Numbered from the stretch's first letter, positions 39,317-49,450 are shown. The stretch: 64,000 nt of DNA from Chloroflexota bacterium (GCA_026004015.1 BPIH01000001.1:334398-398397); one strand, 5' to 3'. Notes: generated by a model from the sequence alone, not told the origin. Made by a program: numbers and translations.

Positions 39317-40738
39317 ATGACGATGATCGGGCGCCGTATCGGCTTCGTCTCGACCCGGTTCGCCGGGACCGACGGCGTGTCGCTGGAGACCGCCAAGTGG
39401 GCGACCGTCCTCGAAGGTCTCGGCCACAGCTGCTTCTACTTCGCCGGCCGCTCGGACCGTCCGGCGGCGGTGAGCGAGGTCGTCCCGGAGGCCTTCTTCG
39501 GTCACCCCGACATCGAAGCCATCACGCGAGCCGTCTTCGCCGCCTACGCCGTCGATCGGCGTGGCGACGACCGGGAGTCGGCCGAGCCACTGGCGCGGGA
39601 CCGGGGGCCCGTCGACCGGGGCGTCGCGCCCGATGGCGCCGTCCGCATCGTCCGACCGCCGGAGGTGTCGGCGGCCATCGACTCCCTCCGGGCTCGCCTG
39701 CGGGCGGCCCTCCATCGCTTCGTCCGGCGCTTCGGGATCGAGCTCCTCGTCGTCGAGAACGCCTCCGCCATTCCCCTCAACCTGCCCCTCGGGCTCGCCA
39801 TCTCGGACCTCGTCGCCGAAACCGGCCTGCCGACGATCGCCCACCACCACGACCTGCCCTGGGAGCGCCAGCGCTTCCTCGTCAACGCCGTCGAGGACGT
39901 CATCGCGGCCGCCTTCCCGCCGGCCCATCCGACGATCCGCCACGTCGTCATCAACTCGCTCCAGGCCCGCGAGCTCGCCTGGCGCCGGGGCCTGACGCCT
40001 CGGGTGATCCCGAACGTCATGGCCTTCGAGCAGCCCCCGACGCCCCCGCACCCCGGTCGCCTGGCCGCCCTCCGCCACGATCTCGGCCTCCGGCCGGGCG
40101 AGCTCCTCGTCCTCCAGCCGACCCGGATCGTGGCCCGGAAGGGGATCGAGCATGCCATCGAGTTCGTACGGCGCCTCGAGCGCCCGGCGACCCTCGTCAT
40201 CTCGCACGCCTCCGGCGACGAAGGCGACGCCTACGAGCGGCGGATCCGGGACTACGCCGCCCTCCTCGGGGTGCCGCTGGCCCTCGCCGCCGACCTCGTC
40301 GCCGAGAATGGCGGGGCGGTGCCCGTCGGCGGCCCGGCCGAAGGGGCGAGGTCGGTGGAGCCTGAGGCGCGCCCGGAGCCCACGCGCTACAGCCTCGCCG
40401 AGTTCTATGCCGCCGCCGACTTCGTCACCTACCCCTCGGTCTTCGAGGGCTTCGGCAACGCCTTCCTCGAGGCCGTCTACCACCGCCGGCCGATCCTCGT
40501 GAACAACTACTCGACCTACGAGGTCGATCTTCGACCCCGCGGCTTCCGGGTCGTCTGGTTCGACGAATTCATCGACGAGGCGACCATCCGCCAGGCCCGG
40601 CGGCTCCTCGACGAGCCGGCGACGGCCGCCGCCTGGGCCGACCGGAACTACGAGGTCGGACGGCGGCACTTCTCGTACGCCGTTCTCGAGCGGCACCTCA
40701 CCGCCCTCCTCGTCGACTGCTTCGGGGCGGCGGGCTGA
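39317..40738 (+). CDS. GT4-family glycosyltransferase
   Basis: A 473-residue GT-B glycosyltransferase starting MTMIGRRIGFVSTRFAGTDG with AGGAGGGAGG upstream of ATG 39317. Features are VSLETAKWATVLEGLGHSC, a histidine-rich TIAHHHDLPWERQRFL, VLQPTRIVARKGIEHAIEFV (donor-domain entry) and SVFEGFGNAFLEAVYHRRPI (EX7E). The N-terminal GTDGVSLETAKWA pattern resembles transferases making glycosyl-glycerate solutes; that is a suggestion only. It overlaps the next glycosyltransferase by one base (TGATG), so both likely work on the same product. Confidence 0.9.
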   Translation: MTMIGRRIGFVSTRFAGTDGVSLETAKWATVLEGLGHSCFYFAGRSDRPAAVSEVVPEAFFGHPDIEAITRAVFAAYAVDRRGDDRESAEPLARDRGPVDRGVAPDGAVRIVRPPEVSAAIDSLRARLRAALHRFVRRFGIELLVVENASAIPLNLPLGLAISDLVAETGLPTIAHHHDLPWERQRFLVNAVEDVIAAAFPPAHPTIRHVVINSLQARELAWRRGLTPRVIPNVMAFEQPPTPPHPGRLAALRHDLGLRPGELLVLQPTRIVARKGIEHAIEFVRRLERPATLVISHASGDEGDAYERRIRDYAALLGVPLALAADLVAENGGAVPVGGPAEGARSVEPEARPEPTRYSLAEFYAAADFVTYPSVFEGFGNAFLEAVYHRRPILVNNYSTYEVDLRPRGFRVVWFDEFIDEATIRQARRLLDEPATAAAWADRNYEVGRRHFSYAVLERHLTALLVDCFGAAG

Positions 40739-42025
40739 TGCCAGGCGGTCGAGCCCGGTGGGTGCGGACGGACGGAACGGCGATGGTCGGACCTCGGCCC
40801 CGGATCGCCCTCCTCCACTACACCGCGCCGCCCGTCGTTGGCGGTGTCGAGGTCGTCGTCGGCGCCCAGGCCCGCCTCCTCGCCCGGGCCGGCTACGACG
40901 TCCGGGTCCTCGCCGGTCGAGGCCGGCCGGCGGACCTCGGCGTCCCCCTCGTCCGAATCCCCCTCCTCGACACCCGCCACCGGCGCGTCCGCTGCTCTCC
41001 GCTCCGAGCTCGCCGCGGGCCGCGTTCCGACCGAATTCCCCGCGCTCGTGGCGGAACTCCGACGGGAGCTCGCGGCGGCCCTCGCCGGGGTCGACCTCGT
41101 CGTCGCCCACAACGTCGCTGCCGTCCACTTCAACCTCGCCCTCTCGACGGCCCTCCGGGAGCTCGCCGCGGCCGGCGATCGAGCCTGGATCCTCTGGATC
41201 CACGACGTGGCGGCGGTGATGCCGGGCCGAGCGGACGAGCTCCACGAGGGGCCGCCCTGGGACGTCGTCCGCCGACCCTGGCCCGGGGCGACGGTCGTCG
41301 CGGTGTCCGCGCATCGCCGGGATCAGTACGCCGCCGTGACCGGCCTGGACCCGGCCGCCATCGCGGTCGTTCCGAACGGCATCGACGTCGCCGCCAGTCT
41401 CCGATTCCACCCGGCGACGCAGGAGCTCGTCGACGAGACGGGCCTTCTGGCCGCGGCCCCGATCCTCCTCGTCCCTTCCCGGCTCGTGCCCCGCAAGAAC
41501 ATCGAGCTCGGGCTCCGGGTGACGGCCGAGCTGACGGCCGACGAACCGGCGGTCCGGCTCGTCGTGACCGGCGCCCTCGACCCCCACGACCGAACGGCCC
41601 GCGCCTATCGACGCTTCCTCCACGGACTCGCCGCCGAGCTCGGGGTCGCCGAGCGGGTCGTCTTCGTTGCCGAGCGCGTTCGGGGTGCCGCCGCGGCGGC
41701 CGTCGTCCGGGACCTCTATCGGCTTGCCGATCTCCTCTTCCTGCCGAGTCGGGACGAGGGCTTCGGGCTGCCGGTCCTCGAGGCCGCCGTGGCCCGCCTG
41801 CCGATCGCCTGCGCCGACATCCCGACCCTCCGGGCCCTCACCGGCGAGGGAGCCGTCCGCTTCGATCCCGACGCCTCGCCGGCGGAGGTGGCTCGCCTCG
41901 TCCGCCGGCGGCTCCTCGAGGACGAGGCCTATCGCTTCGCGGCCCGGGTCCGCCGGGAGCTCTCCTGGGCGGCCGTGGCGCCGACGATCCTGGGCATCGT
42001 CGAGGCGGCCCTCGATCGCCGTTGA
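40738..42025 (+). CDS. GT4-family glycosyltransferase (one-base frame change)
   Basis: About 428 residues. N-terminus RIALLHYTAPPVVGGVEVVV, glycine-rich acceptor loop; then LLDTRH and a frame change near 40990, where removing one C restores RRVAALRSELAAGRVPTEF. After that WILWIHDVAAVMPGRADE, VAVVPNGIDVAASLRFH, ILLVPSRLVPRKNIELGLRV and LLFLPSRDEGFGLPVLEAAV (EX7E). ATG 40738 overlaps the stop of the preceding transferase. The HDVAAVMPGR and PNGID segments match mannosyl/glucosyl GT4 enzymes. Confidence 0.88.
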
Positions 42026-42195
42026 GGAGGGGTCGGCCGTGGGTCGGCCGGGCCCGTGCGGCGGCTCGCCCCCGTGCGGCCGGCCTCGCCCGCCCGTGCG
42101 GCCGGCCTCGCTCGGCCCGCTGCCGGCTCGCCCCGGTCGTGCCCGCTCGGTGCCCCGGTCGTGCCCCGGTCCCTTCCGAGCGGCTCCGGCGGCCC

Positions 42196-42870
42196 TCAGC
42201 CCCCTCGCCCGGCGCCGCTCCCCCGCGGCCGCCGGTGCGGGTTCCCCCGCTTCCTCGTGGCGCCTCGACCGGGCCGCCACGGCGCCCGCTCGTCGGCATC
42301 GTCGACGGCCGGGGTCCCCGTCGCAGCGGCACCGATCTGTCCCCGCGGGGCGGCGCGGCGGTTCCCGGCGGCCGGGGCGACGAGGCGGGTTCGAGCGAGG
42401 CGGGCGACGAGCCAGGCCGTCGGCGCCGTCGCCGCCCCCCGGAGCCGAACGCGGCGACGGAGATCGCCGTCGTCGGTGACGACGAGGACGCCGAGGGTCG
42501 ACCCCGAGCCGGGCCTCGAGGCCCGATCGGCGGCGACGAGGTCGACGATGAGGTCGTCGGCTGGCCGATCGACGGCATGGTGGACCTGGAGGCCGGGCCC
42601 GATCCGGCGGCCGAGCCCGGGGGCCGGGGGCTCGTCGAAGACGAGGTCGATGGCGACGGGAGGCGGGATGATCGATCGGAGCTTGCCGATGAGGAGGTTC
42701 GCCGGCGCCGGGCCCTGGCCGGCCCCGAGGGCGTGGGTCACGTTCGTGCCGTCGACGACGAGCCGCCCGATCCCGAGGAGCGGGTCTCGCCGGCCGCGAC
42801 CGGGTCTGTCGGCTCCGCGGCTCCGAGCCGGGTTCCGTCGTCGGGCGTCCTCGTCGGCGCATGGTCCCAT
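42196..42870 (-). CDS. NYN-domain (YacP-like) putative RNase
   Basis: A 224-residue protein. Residues about 37-150 form a NYN/PIN-like nuclease domain: RLVVDGTNVTHALG (first Asp and Asn), IPPPVAIDLVFDEPP, DLIVDLVAADRASRPG and GVLVVTDDGDLRRRVRLRGA (DD at the active site). The C-terminal third is basic, Arg/Gly/Pro-rich, and could hold RNA. Related to YacP/Rae1, which cleaves RNA on ribosomes. ATG 42870 is only 30 bp from the divergent HAD start. The first 30 residues are low complexity, so a later start is possible. Confidence 0.8.
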   Translation of the reverse strand: MGPCADEDARRRNPARSRGADRPGRGRRDPLLGIGRLVVDGTNVTHALGAGQGPAPANLLIGKLRSIIPPPVAIDLVFDEPPAPGLGRRIGPGLQVHHAVDRPADDLIVDLVAADRASRPGSGSTLGVLVVTDDGDLRRRVRLRGAATAPTAWLVARLARTRLVAPAAGNRRAAPRGQIGAAATGTPAVDDADERAPWRPGRGATRKRGNPHRRPRGSGAGRGG

Positions 42871-42900
42871 CCTCGCACACGGGCCGAGTACGATGGCCCC

Positions 42901-43756
42901 GTGCTCCTCCTCGTCGACCTCGACGGCGTCGTCTACCGTGCCAGCCGTCCGGTCCCCGGTGTCGCCGAGCTCCTCGCCCGGCGGGCCGCCGCCGGCGACG
43001 ACGTCCTCTACGTCACGAACAACTCGATGTACGAGCGCCGCGCGCTACGTCCGCCGACTCCGTGCCCTCGGCGCCCCCGTGGCGCAGGAACGGGTCGTCA
43101 CCTCGGCCTGGGCGACGGCCCGCTACCTCCGGGAGGCAGCCCCCGACCTCGAGCGGGTCCTCGTCGTCGGGGCCGGGGGCCTCCTCCGGGAGCTCCGGGC
43201 GGCGGGCTTCGCGGTCGTTCCCGCGGCCTCCGTCGCGGCCGCCCTTCGGCGCGGCGAGCCCGACGGCTGGCAGGCGGCCGGTCGTCCGGGTGCCGTCGTC
43301 GTCGGCCTCGACCCGGCCCTCACCTACCTCCGGCTGGCGGCGGCCGCCGACGCCATCCGGGCCGGGGCCCGCTTCGTGGCCACGAACCGCGATCCCGTCT
43401 TTCCCATGGAGCGGGGGCTCCGGCCCGGGGCCGGGGCCATCGTGGCCGCCCTCGAGGCGGCGAGCGGCGTCCCGCCGACGGTCATCGGCAAGCCCGCCGG
43501 CCGGCTCCTCGAGCTCGCCGCGGCGAGCGTCGGTCGCTCGGCCGCCGAGGCGGTCATGATCGGCGACAGCCTCGCCACCGACCTGCCGGCGGCCCGAGCC
43601 GTCGGCGCCAGGGCGGTCCTCATGCTGACCGGTGTGACCCGGCAGGAGCAGGTCGAGGGCCTGAGCCCGGAGCTGCGCCCCGACGCCGTCGCCGCCGACG
43701 CTGCCGAGCTGGCGAAGGCCCTCGACGCCCTTGCCGAGGCGGCACCGACCGCCTAG
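42901..43756 (+). CDS. HAD-superfamily phosphatase, NagD/PGP type (one-base frame change)
   Basis: About 284 residues. HAD motif I is LLLVDLDGVVYRASRPVPGV; motif II is YVTNNSMYERR; motif III/IV appear as TVIGKPAGRLLELAA and AVMIGDSLATDLPAARAVGA. The C2 cap contains AVVVGLDPALTYLRLAAAAD. This order is that of NagD/phosphoglycolate/4-nitrophenyl phosphatases. The frame changes near 43035; removing one C gives MYERARYVRRLRALGAPVAQ. Start GTG 42901 is six nt after TACGAT (42889-42894). Its TAG shares the CTAG sequence with the stop of the convergent adenosine deaminase. Confidence 0.9.
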
Positions 43757-44942
43757 CTGGCGGCCTGATCGCGAGCCGAGGCCGCCCGAGCTCCGGGACG
43801 AGGGCGGCGAAGGCGTCGAATTCGACCCGCAGGGGCTCGAGGACGGTCGGCTCGCCGAAGGCGACCTCGAGGGCGCCGCGGTCGATGGTCCACAGGGTGG
43901 GCAGGTCGAGGTCGAGGGCCTCGACCACCCGGAGGTACTCCTCGGGGAGGGTGACGTCCGAGACCGTCCGATCGTCCGTCGAGAGGGTGACCCGGACCCC
44001 CGCGGCGTGGAGCCGGGCCAGGGGATGGGCGGCGATGGAGGGCACGATCCCGGCCTGGACGTTGCTCGTCGGGCAGAGGTCGAGGGCGATCCCCGCGGGC
44101 GGCGAGCTCGCGACAGAGGTCCGGGTCGCTCGCGGCGCCGGGACCGTGGGCGATCCGTTCGGGGTCGAGCGCGAGGGCCCGCCGAACCTGGGCGGCGCCG
44201 CCCCACTCGCCGGCGTGGACGGTGATCCGCAGGCCGGCCGCCCGGGCCATCTCGAAGGCCGCCCGGTGGAGGAGGGGATCGGGGAAGGCCGCCTCCGGAC
44301 CGGCGAGGTCCCAGCCGACGAGCCCCTCGGCCTGGAACCGGGCCGCCACCTCGGCCAGGCGGCGGTTCGCCTCGGGTTCGTGGGAGCGGAGGGCGGTGGC
44401 GATGAGGCGGACGACGACCCCCGTCCGCCGGCTCGCCTCGGCGGCCCCCCGACAGACGGCGGCGATCCCCTCCCCGAGGTCGAGGCCCCGTCGGACGTGG
44501 AGGAGCGGGCCCCAGCGGATCTCGACGTAGCGGACGCCCTCGCTCGCCTTGTCCTCGACGAGCTCGGCGGCCACCCGCTCGAGGGCCTCGGCATCCTGGA
44601 GGAGGGCGATGGGGAGGTCGAAGGCCCGGAGGAGCTCGGCCTGATCGGCGCACCGCTCGGGGGCGACGAGGGCGGCGTACATGCCGGCGAAGGTCCGCGG
44701 CGCCTCGACCCTGCCGGGTCCGGGCGAGCTCGAGGGCGGTCGCGATCCGGAGGGATCCGTCGAGGTGGAGGTGGAGCTCGGCCTTGGGGAGGCGCCAGAC
44801 GAGGTGGCGGAGGGCGCTCGGGGGCAGGCGCGCCGAGGCGCCGACGGGTCCGCCTCGGTCGCCCCCGGGGGCGGGTTGCAGGCTCGGCTGGTCCGGCCGT
44901 AGGCTGTCGGGGATGGCGGCGCGGGCCGCCCACTCGTCGTCC
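43753..44942 (-). CDS. add: Adenosine deaminase (frame changes)
   Basis: Converts adenosine to inosine. Metal-binding start LPKAELHLHLDGSLRIATAL, then SEGVRYVEIRWGPLLHVRRG, catalytic ITVHAGEWGGAAQVRRALAL, IALDLCPTSNVQAGIVPSIA and VRVTLSTDDRTVSDVTL complete the deaminase set. About 396 residues over three frames, with changes near 44690, 44110 and in the tail, ending RDQAAS and TAG at 43755-43753. ATG 44942 has CATCCT six nt upstream. It is only 18 bp from the divergent epimerase start, so their promoters overlap. Confidence 0.9.
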
Positions 44943-44960
44943 ATAGGGGAAGGATGCGTC

Positions 44961-45917
44961 ATGGCCGTCGTTCTCGTCACCGGTCCCTCGGGCTTCGTCG
45001 GTAGCCATGTCGTGCCGGCCCTGCTCGATGCCGGTCACCGGGTCGTTGCCCTCGTTCGATCCGACGCGGCCGGTGCCCGGGTCCTCGGGCGGCTGCCACC
45101 GGCCGATCGCGAACGGGTCGAGCTCCGGCGCGGCGACGTCACCGAGCCCGACTCTCTACCGGCGACCTTGGCCGGGGTGGAGGCCGTCGTTCACCTCGTC
45201 GCCATCCCACGGGATCGCGACGGCGGCCGCTCCCTCCGGCGGGTGAACGAGGAGGGGACGCGGAACGTCGTCGTCGCAATGCGGGCGGCGGGCGTGGGTC
45301 GTCTCGTCCACCTCGGCGCCCTCGGGGTCGTCGAGGACCCGCGCCTCCACTACGCGACCTCGAAGGCGCGCGCCGAGCGGCTCGTCGCATCCTCGGGCTT
45401 GGCGGCCACGATCCTCAAGCCCTCCCTCCTGTGGGGCGAACGAGATGGCTTCTTCAACATCCTCGCCGATCTCGTCCGCCGCTCGCCGCTCGTCGTCCCC
45501 GTCCCCGGCCGAGGGCGGTCGCGCTTCCAACCCCTCGCCGTGACCGACCTCGCTCGCTGTGTCGTCCTCTGCCTCGAACGGGAGGCAACCGTCGGCGGCG
45601 TCTACGAGCTCGGCGGGCCGCGGATCTGGACGTACCGCGAGATCGTCGAGGAGGTCCTTCGGGCCATGGGTGCCCGGCGGCTCGTCCTGCCGGTGCCGGT
45701 TCCCATGCTGGGCGCCGTCGCCCGCGGCGCCGAGCTGCTCGGCCTGCCCTTCCCGGTGGCGAGCGACCAGGTCCGCCAGCTCGCCCTCGACAACGTGACG
45801 AACCTCGACGCCGTCGAGCGGGCCTTCGGCTTCACCCCCCTCGACATGGCCGGGCACCTCGGCTACCTCCGGAAGCGACGCTCAGAGCAGGAGCCGGTCG
45901 TCGCCGAGCCGGCGTGA
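44961..45917 (+). CDS. NAD(P)-dependent epimerase/NDUFA9-like SDR
   Basis: A 318-residue extended/atypical short-chain dehydrogenase. Rossmann loop VLVTGPSGFVGSHVVPALLD; GVEAVVHLVAIPRDRDGG; active-site YATSKARAE; then ILKPSLLWGERDGFFNILAD and VGGVYELGGPRIWTYREIVE. The latter blocks match the NDUFA9/complex-I-assembly-like SDRs acting on quinone or sugar nucleotides; substrate unknown. ATG 44961 follows AAGGAT by five nt. Divergent from add. Confidence 0.9.
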   Translation: MAVVLVTGPSGFVGSHVVPALLDAGHRVVALVRSDAAGARVLGRLPPADRERVELRRGDVTEPDSLPATLAGVEAVVHLVAIPRDRDGGRSLRRVNEEGTRNVVVAMRAAGVGRLVHLGALGVVEDPRLHYATSKARAERLVASSGLAATILKPSLLWGERDGFFNILADLVRRSPLVVPVPGRGRSRFQPLAVTDLARCVVLCLEREATVGGVYELGGPRIWTYREIVEEVLRAMGARRLVLPVPVPMLGAVARGAELLGLPFPVASDQVRQLALDNVTNLDAVERAFGFTPLDMAGHLGYLRKRRSEQEPVVAEPA

Positions 45918-46065
45918 CCGACACGGCCGTGGCCGAGGCCGAGGACCACGCTGGGTCCGAGGCGGCGCAGCCCGGATCCCACCGACCCGGGCGCTTCCGG
46001 CGCACGGCTTCGGTCCCCGCCTCGGTGCCCGAGCCCCGGACGTTCGACTCGGGCAGAATGGCGTC

Positions 46066-47076
46066 GTGATCGCCGAGCCATCGAGCCGAACGAGGCGCCG
46101 AATTCGGGACGTCGGCCTCGCCACCCTCTGGGTCCTGGCCGCCGCCCTCCTCGCCCTCGGCGCGGCCGGCCTCGTCGCCGGCGTCGGGGCGACCCCGGGC
46201 ACGCCCGGCCGAGCGGAGCTGACGTGGGCCGGCGACCGGGCGATCGCGCCGGGTCTCGAGGCGGCGACGGCCCTCGCCGAACGCCTCTCGGGAACCGTCG
46301 ACGACCTCGGCGTCGCCGGTCGGGCGGCCCTGGCCGCCCTCGTCGCCCGCGATCGGGACCTCCTCGTTCGAACCCTCGACGAGGGGAGCAGACTCGCCGC
46401 GGAGGTCGAGTCGGCGACGACCGAGCTTCGGTCCGAGGTCCGCGGCCTGCCCGGGGTCGCCGGCAGTGCGCCGGACCCGCTGCCGCCGACGAGCGAGCTC
46501 GTCCTCGGGGCCGAGCAGCGTCGCGCCGTCGCGCTCCTCTTCCGGGCCGCCGATCTGGCCGCCGACCTCGACCGGATCTGGGCCGAGCTCGCCCGGGGGG
46601 CCCTGCCGGCGCTGGAGCTCATGCGGCTCCTCGAGGACCACGACGCCGCGACGGCTGCCGCGGCGGCCGACGGGCGGGCCGGCCGCTACGCCGACGCCAT
46701 CGCCTGGCTCGATCGCTCGGCCGAGCTCCTGGCTGCCGCCCGCGAGCTCCGGGACGAGCTCGCCGCCCGGGTCGACGTCACCGTCCTCGACGAGTGGCTC
46801 GACCGGAACGCCGCCTACGACACCGCCCTCCGGGCCCTCTACGACGCCCTTCGCCGATCCGGCGGCCGGGTCACCGAACCCGTCCGCGACGCCTTCGCCG
46901 CGGAGCGGGCGGCCAAGGAGCGCCTCCCTCCCGACACCCGGGGTCTCGTCGTCATCATGGCCGAGATCGCCCGGGGCGGGCTGAACCAGGCGGTCATCGC
47001 CATCGAAGAGGCGAAGGGGAGCCTCCTCGACGCCCTCGATGAGCTCGAGGCCGTCCGCTCGGGCGGGCCCTCCTGA
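46066..47076 (+). CDS. Hypothetical membrane-anchored helical protein
   Basis: A 336-residue protein with one N-terminal transmembrane helix (about residues 20-42: LWVLAAALLALGAAGLVAGV), then an almost wholly alpha-helical, Ala/Leu/Arg-rich ectodomain with coiled-coil character. GTG 46066 is six nt after CAGAAT (46054-46059), without a Shine-Dalgarno. No family recognised. Similar single-helix coiled-coil proteins often serve in envelope organisation, but nothing here proves that. Confidence 0.65.
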   Translation: MIAEPSSRTRRRIRDVGLATLWVLAAALLALGAAGLVAGVGATPGTPGRAELTWAGDRAIAPGLEAATALAERLSGTVDDLGVAGRAALAALVARDRDLLVRTLDEGSRLAAEVESATTELRSEVRGLPGVAGSAPDPLPPTSELVLGAEQRRAVALLFRAADLAADLDRIWAELARGALPALELMRLLEDHDAATAAAAADGRAGRYADAIAWLDRSAELLAAARELRDELAARVDVTVLDEWLDRNAAYDTALRALYDALRRSGGRVTEPVRDAFAAERAAKERLPPDTRGLVVIMAEIARGGLNQAVIAIEEAKGSLLDALDELEAVRSGGPS

Positions 47077-47131
47077 GGCGACGACGGGACCGCCTGCGCC
47101 CGAGGCCGGCCGACCCCTGGACGTCGATCGC

Positions 47132-47137
47132 TACACT
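47132..47137 (+). promoter_or_regulatory. -10-like hexamer for pepA
   Basis: TACACT, 105 bp before ATG 47243. No convincing -35 is seen. Confidence 0.35.
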
Positions 47138-47242
47138 AGGCCGCAACGCCGCCAATTCCGCGGTCGAGACGATACCGAGCGTCCGCCCCTCCGGGCGGTG
47201 AGCGAACCGACCGCCCGAGCGTGACCGAAGGAGCAGCGTGTC

Positions 47243-48769
47243 ATGGAGCTTCGCGTCGTTGTCGAGGAGCCGTGGACGGTCGGCGCCGACGCCCTCGTCG
47301 TCCCGATCCTCGGCGAACCCGCCTTCGAGGGTGCCCTGGCCGAGCTCGACCGCCGGTCGGGCGGCGAGCTGTCGAACCTGGCCGCCTTCGGTGAGCTGAG
47401 CGGCAAGCGCTACGCCACCGCCCTCGCTGCCCCGGGCGAGCTTCCCGTCAAGCGGGTCGTGGCGGTCGGTGCCGGTCCGGCGGCCGAGGTCGACCGGGAA
47501 ACGGTCCGCTGTCTCGCCGCGGCGGGCCTCCGGCGCCTGGCCGGCCGTCGGGTCGATCGCCTCGCCGTCTGGTGCGGGCCCCTCGTCGGGGCCCTCGGTG
47601 GGGACGCGGCCACCGTCGCCGAGCTCGTCACCCGTGGCATCGTCGAGGGCGGCTACGACCCGAAGCGCCTCTATCGCGACGACGTCGAATCGGCCCCGCC
47701 GCGCCTGGCCGAGCTCGTCCTCGTCGTCCCCGATGGTGATGCCGCCGCCCTGGCGGCAGCCGCCGAGCGGGGGCGGATCGTCGGCGAAGGCGCGAACCTC
47801 GCCCGAGACCTGGCGAACCGGTCGGCCGCCGAGCTTCCGCCGGAGGGCCTGGCCGAGGAGGCGCGGTCGATCGCCGCCCGTTACGGCCTCGCCGTCGACG
47901 TCATCGACGAGGGCCGGGCGGCCGAGCTGGGGATGAACCTCTTCCTCGCCGTCGGGCGGGGGAGTGACAACCCGCCCCGGCTCATCGTCCTCCGCTCGGG
48001 CGCCCCGGAGGCGCGGGATGCCCAGGGGCGGCTCCTCGCCCTCCTCGGCAAGGGCGTCTGCTTCGACTCGGGCGGCATCAGCATCAAGCCGGCCGATCGG
48101 ATGGAGGAGATGAAGATGGACAAGGCCGGGGCGGCGACGGTCATCGCCGCTGCGGCCACCCTCGCCCGCCTGGCGCCCGGGCTGCCCTTCCTCGTCCTCG
48201 CCCCGGCCGTCGAGAACATGCCCGGTCCCCACAGCACCCGACCCGGGGACGTCGTGCGGGCCCTGAACGGGAAGTGGGTCGACATCACGAACACCGACGC
48301 CGAAGGGCGCCTCATCCTCGGCGACGCCCTCACCTACGCCGAGCGGCTCGGGGCGACCCACCTCGTCGACGTGGCGACCTTGACCGGGGCCGTGGGCAGG
48401 ATGCTCGGGCACCTCGTCACCGGCGGCTTCGGGACGCCCCAGGCCTGGTACGACGCCGTCGCCGCCGCCGCCCGCCGGGCCGGGGAGCGCCTCTGGCAGA
48501 TCCCCCTCGTCGACGACTACCGGGCCGACATGGACAGCTGGTACGGCGACTTCACGAACGCCGGCGCTCCGGAGGGCGGCCTCGTCAAGAGCGGCCTCTT
48601 CTTGAAGGAATTCGTGACCGTGCCCTGGGTCCACCTCGACATCGGCGGCACGGCCTACTTCCGGAAGGCGACGCCGTATGCGCCCCGCGGGGCAACGGGC
48701 GTCACCCACGCCACCCTCGTCGAGCTCGCCCTCGAGGGGGCGCCGGCCCGGGCGGATCGGTCGGCCTGA
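47243..48769 (+). CDS. pepA: Leucyl aminopeptidase, M17 family
   Basis: A 508-residue cytosolic dizinc aminopeptidase. The C-terminal catalytic half has LLGKGVCFDSGGISIKPADR, EMKMDKAGAATVIAAAAT, and the hallmark DITNTDAEGRLILGDALTYA. The lysine in GKGVCFDSGG and in KMDKAG, and the Asp/Glu pairs, fit all ligands. The N-terminal macro-like domain starts MELRVVVEEPWTVGADALVV. Ends in a short acidic tail. Typical length. PepA can also bind DNA in some bacteria, but that is not indicated here. Confidence 0.97.
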   Translation: MELRVVVEEPWTVGADALVVPILGEPAFEGALAELDRRSGGELSNLAAFGELSGKRYATALAAPGELPVKRVVAVGAGPAAEVDRETVRCLAAAGLRRLAGRRVDRLAVWCGPLVGALGGDAATVAELVTRGIVEGGYDPKRLYRDDVESAPPRLAELVLVVPDGDAAALAAAAERGRIVGEGANLARDLANRSAAELPPEGLAEEARSIAARYGLAVDVIDEGRAAELGMNLFLAVGRGSDNPPRLIVLRSGAPEARDAQGRLLALLGKGVCFDSGGISIKPADRMEEMKMDKAGAATVIAAAATLARLAPGLPFLVLAPAVENMPGPHSTRPGDVVRALNGKWVDITNTDAEGRLILGDALTYAERLGATHLVDVATLTGAVGRMLGHLVTGGFGTPQAWYDAVAAAARRAGERLWQIPLVDDYRADMDSWYGDFTNAGAPEGGLVKSGLFLKEFVTVPWVHLDIGGTAYFRKATPYAPRGATGVTHATLVELALEGAPARADRSA

Positions 48770-48796
48770 AGTCCTGAGCGGGCTGGGGCCGTCGCC

Positions 48797-49450
48797 ATGG
48801 AGCTCCGGGAGACCGTCAGCCTCAGCCCCCTCCTCCTGGCCGGGCTCGGCGGCGCCTGGGGCCTCGCTGCCGACCGACTCGCCGCCCGCTGGCCGGCGAA
48901 GGCGTCCGGCGTGCGGGCCCTCGACTGGCGGACGGTCGTCGTCGTTCTCGCCGGCGGGGCTGCCCTGACCGCCCTCGGGTTCCGCTTCGTGACCGAACCC
49001 CTCGTCGGCGCCCTCCTCGCGATCTACGTCCTCGCCCTCGTCGTCCTCCTGGCGACGGACCTCGATCAGCGCCTCCTGCCGGATCTGTTGACCCTGCCCC
49101 TGGTCGGCTACGTCGCGGTCCTCGACGTCGGCGGCCTGAACCCGTTCCTCGGCGAGGGGGGCCTCCTGGGTGCCGGTGCGGCCGCCGTCCTCTACCCGGC
49201 CCTCCTCTACCTCCTCTCGATTCCCTTCGGGGCCGGCGCCCTCGGTCTCGGTGACGTCAAGCTCCTCGTCTCGGCGGGGCTCCTCCTCGGTCTCGGGCGC
49301 GGGCTCGTCGCCCTCCTGGCCGGCGCCATCGCCGCCGGGGCGGTCATCGTCGTCTTCCTGGCGGCCCGCCGGATCTCCCTCCGCTCGTACGTGCCGTTCG
49401 GACCGTTTCTCGTCTTCGGCATCGTCTGGGCCATCGTCGGGCCGGGCTAG
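48797..49450 (+). CDS. Prepilin peptidase, A24 family, without methylase domain
   Basis: A 217-residue polytopic membrane aspartyl peptidase. Catalytic aspartates lie in LLATDLDQRLLPDLL (about residues 88-96) and in GLGDVKLLVSAG (D153). Six to seven helices. It lacks the N-terminal CxxC-containing methyltransferase domain of bifunctional PilD, so it is closer to archaeal/TadV or Chloroflexota forms. Cleaves leader peptides of type IV pilin-like proteins; no pilin gene is in the window. 27 bp after pepA and likely co-transcribed. Confidence 0.9.
   Translation: MELRETVSLSPLLLAGLGGAWGLAADRLAARWPAKASGVRALDWRTVVVVLAGGAALTALGFRFVTEPLVGALLAIYVLALVVLLATDLDQRLLPDLLTLPLVGYVAVLDVGGLNPFLGEGGLLGAGAAAVLYPALLYLLSIPFGAGALGLGDVKLLVSAGLLLGLGRGLVALLAGAIAAGAVIVVFLAARRISLRSYVPFGPFLVFGIVWAIVGPG

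Noticed and set aside
40738-44946. 1402-codon plus-strand frame
   Set aside because: It strings together the start of a glycosyltransferase, antisense of the NYN gene, the start of the HAD gene and antisense of add.
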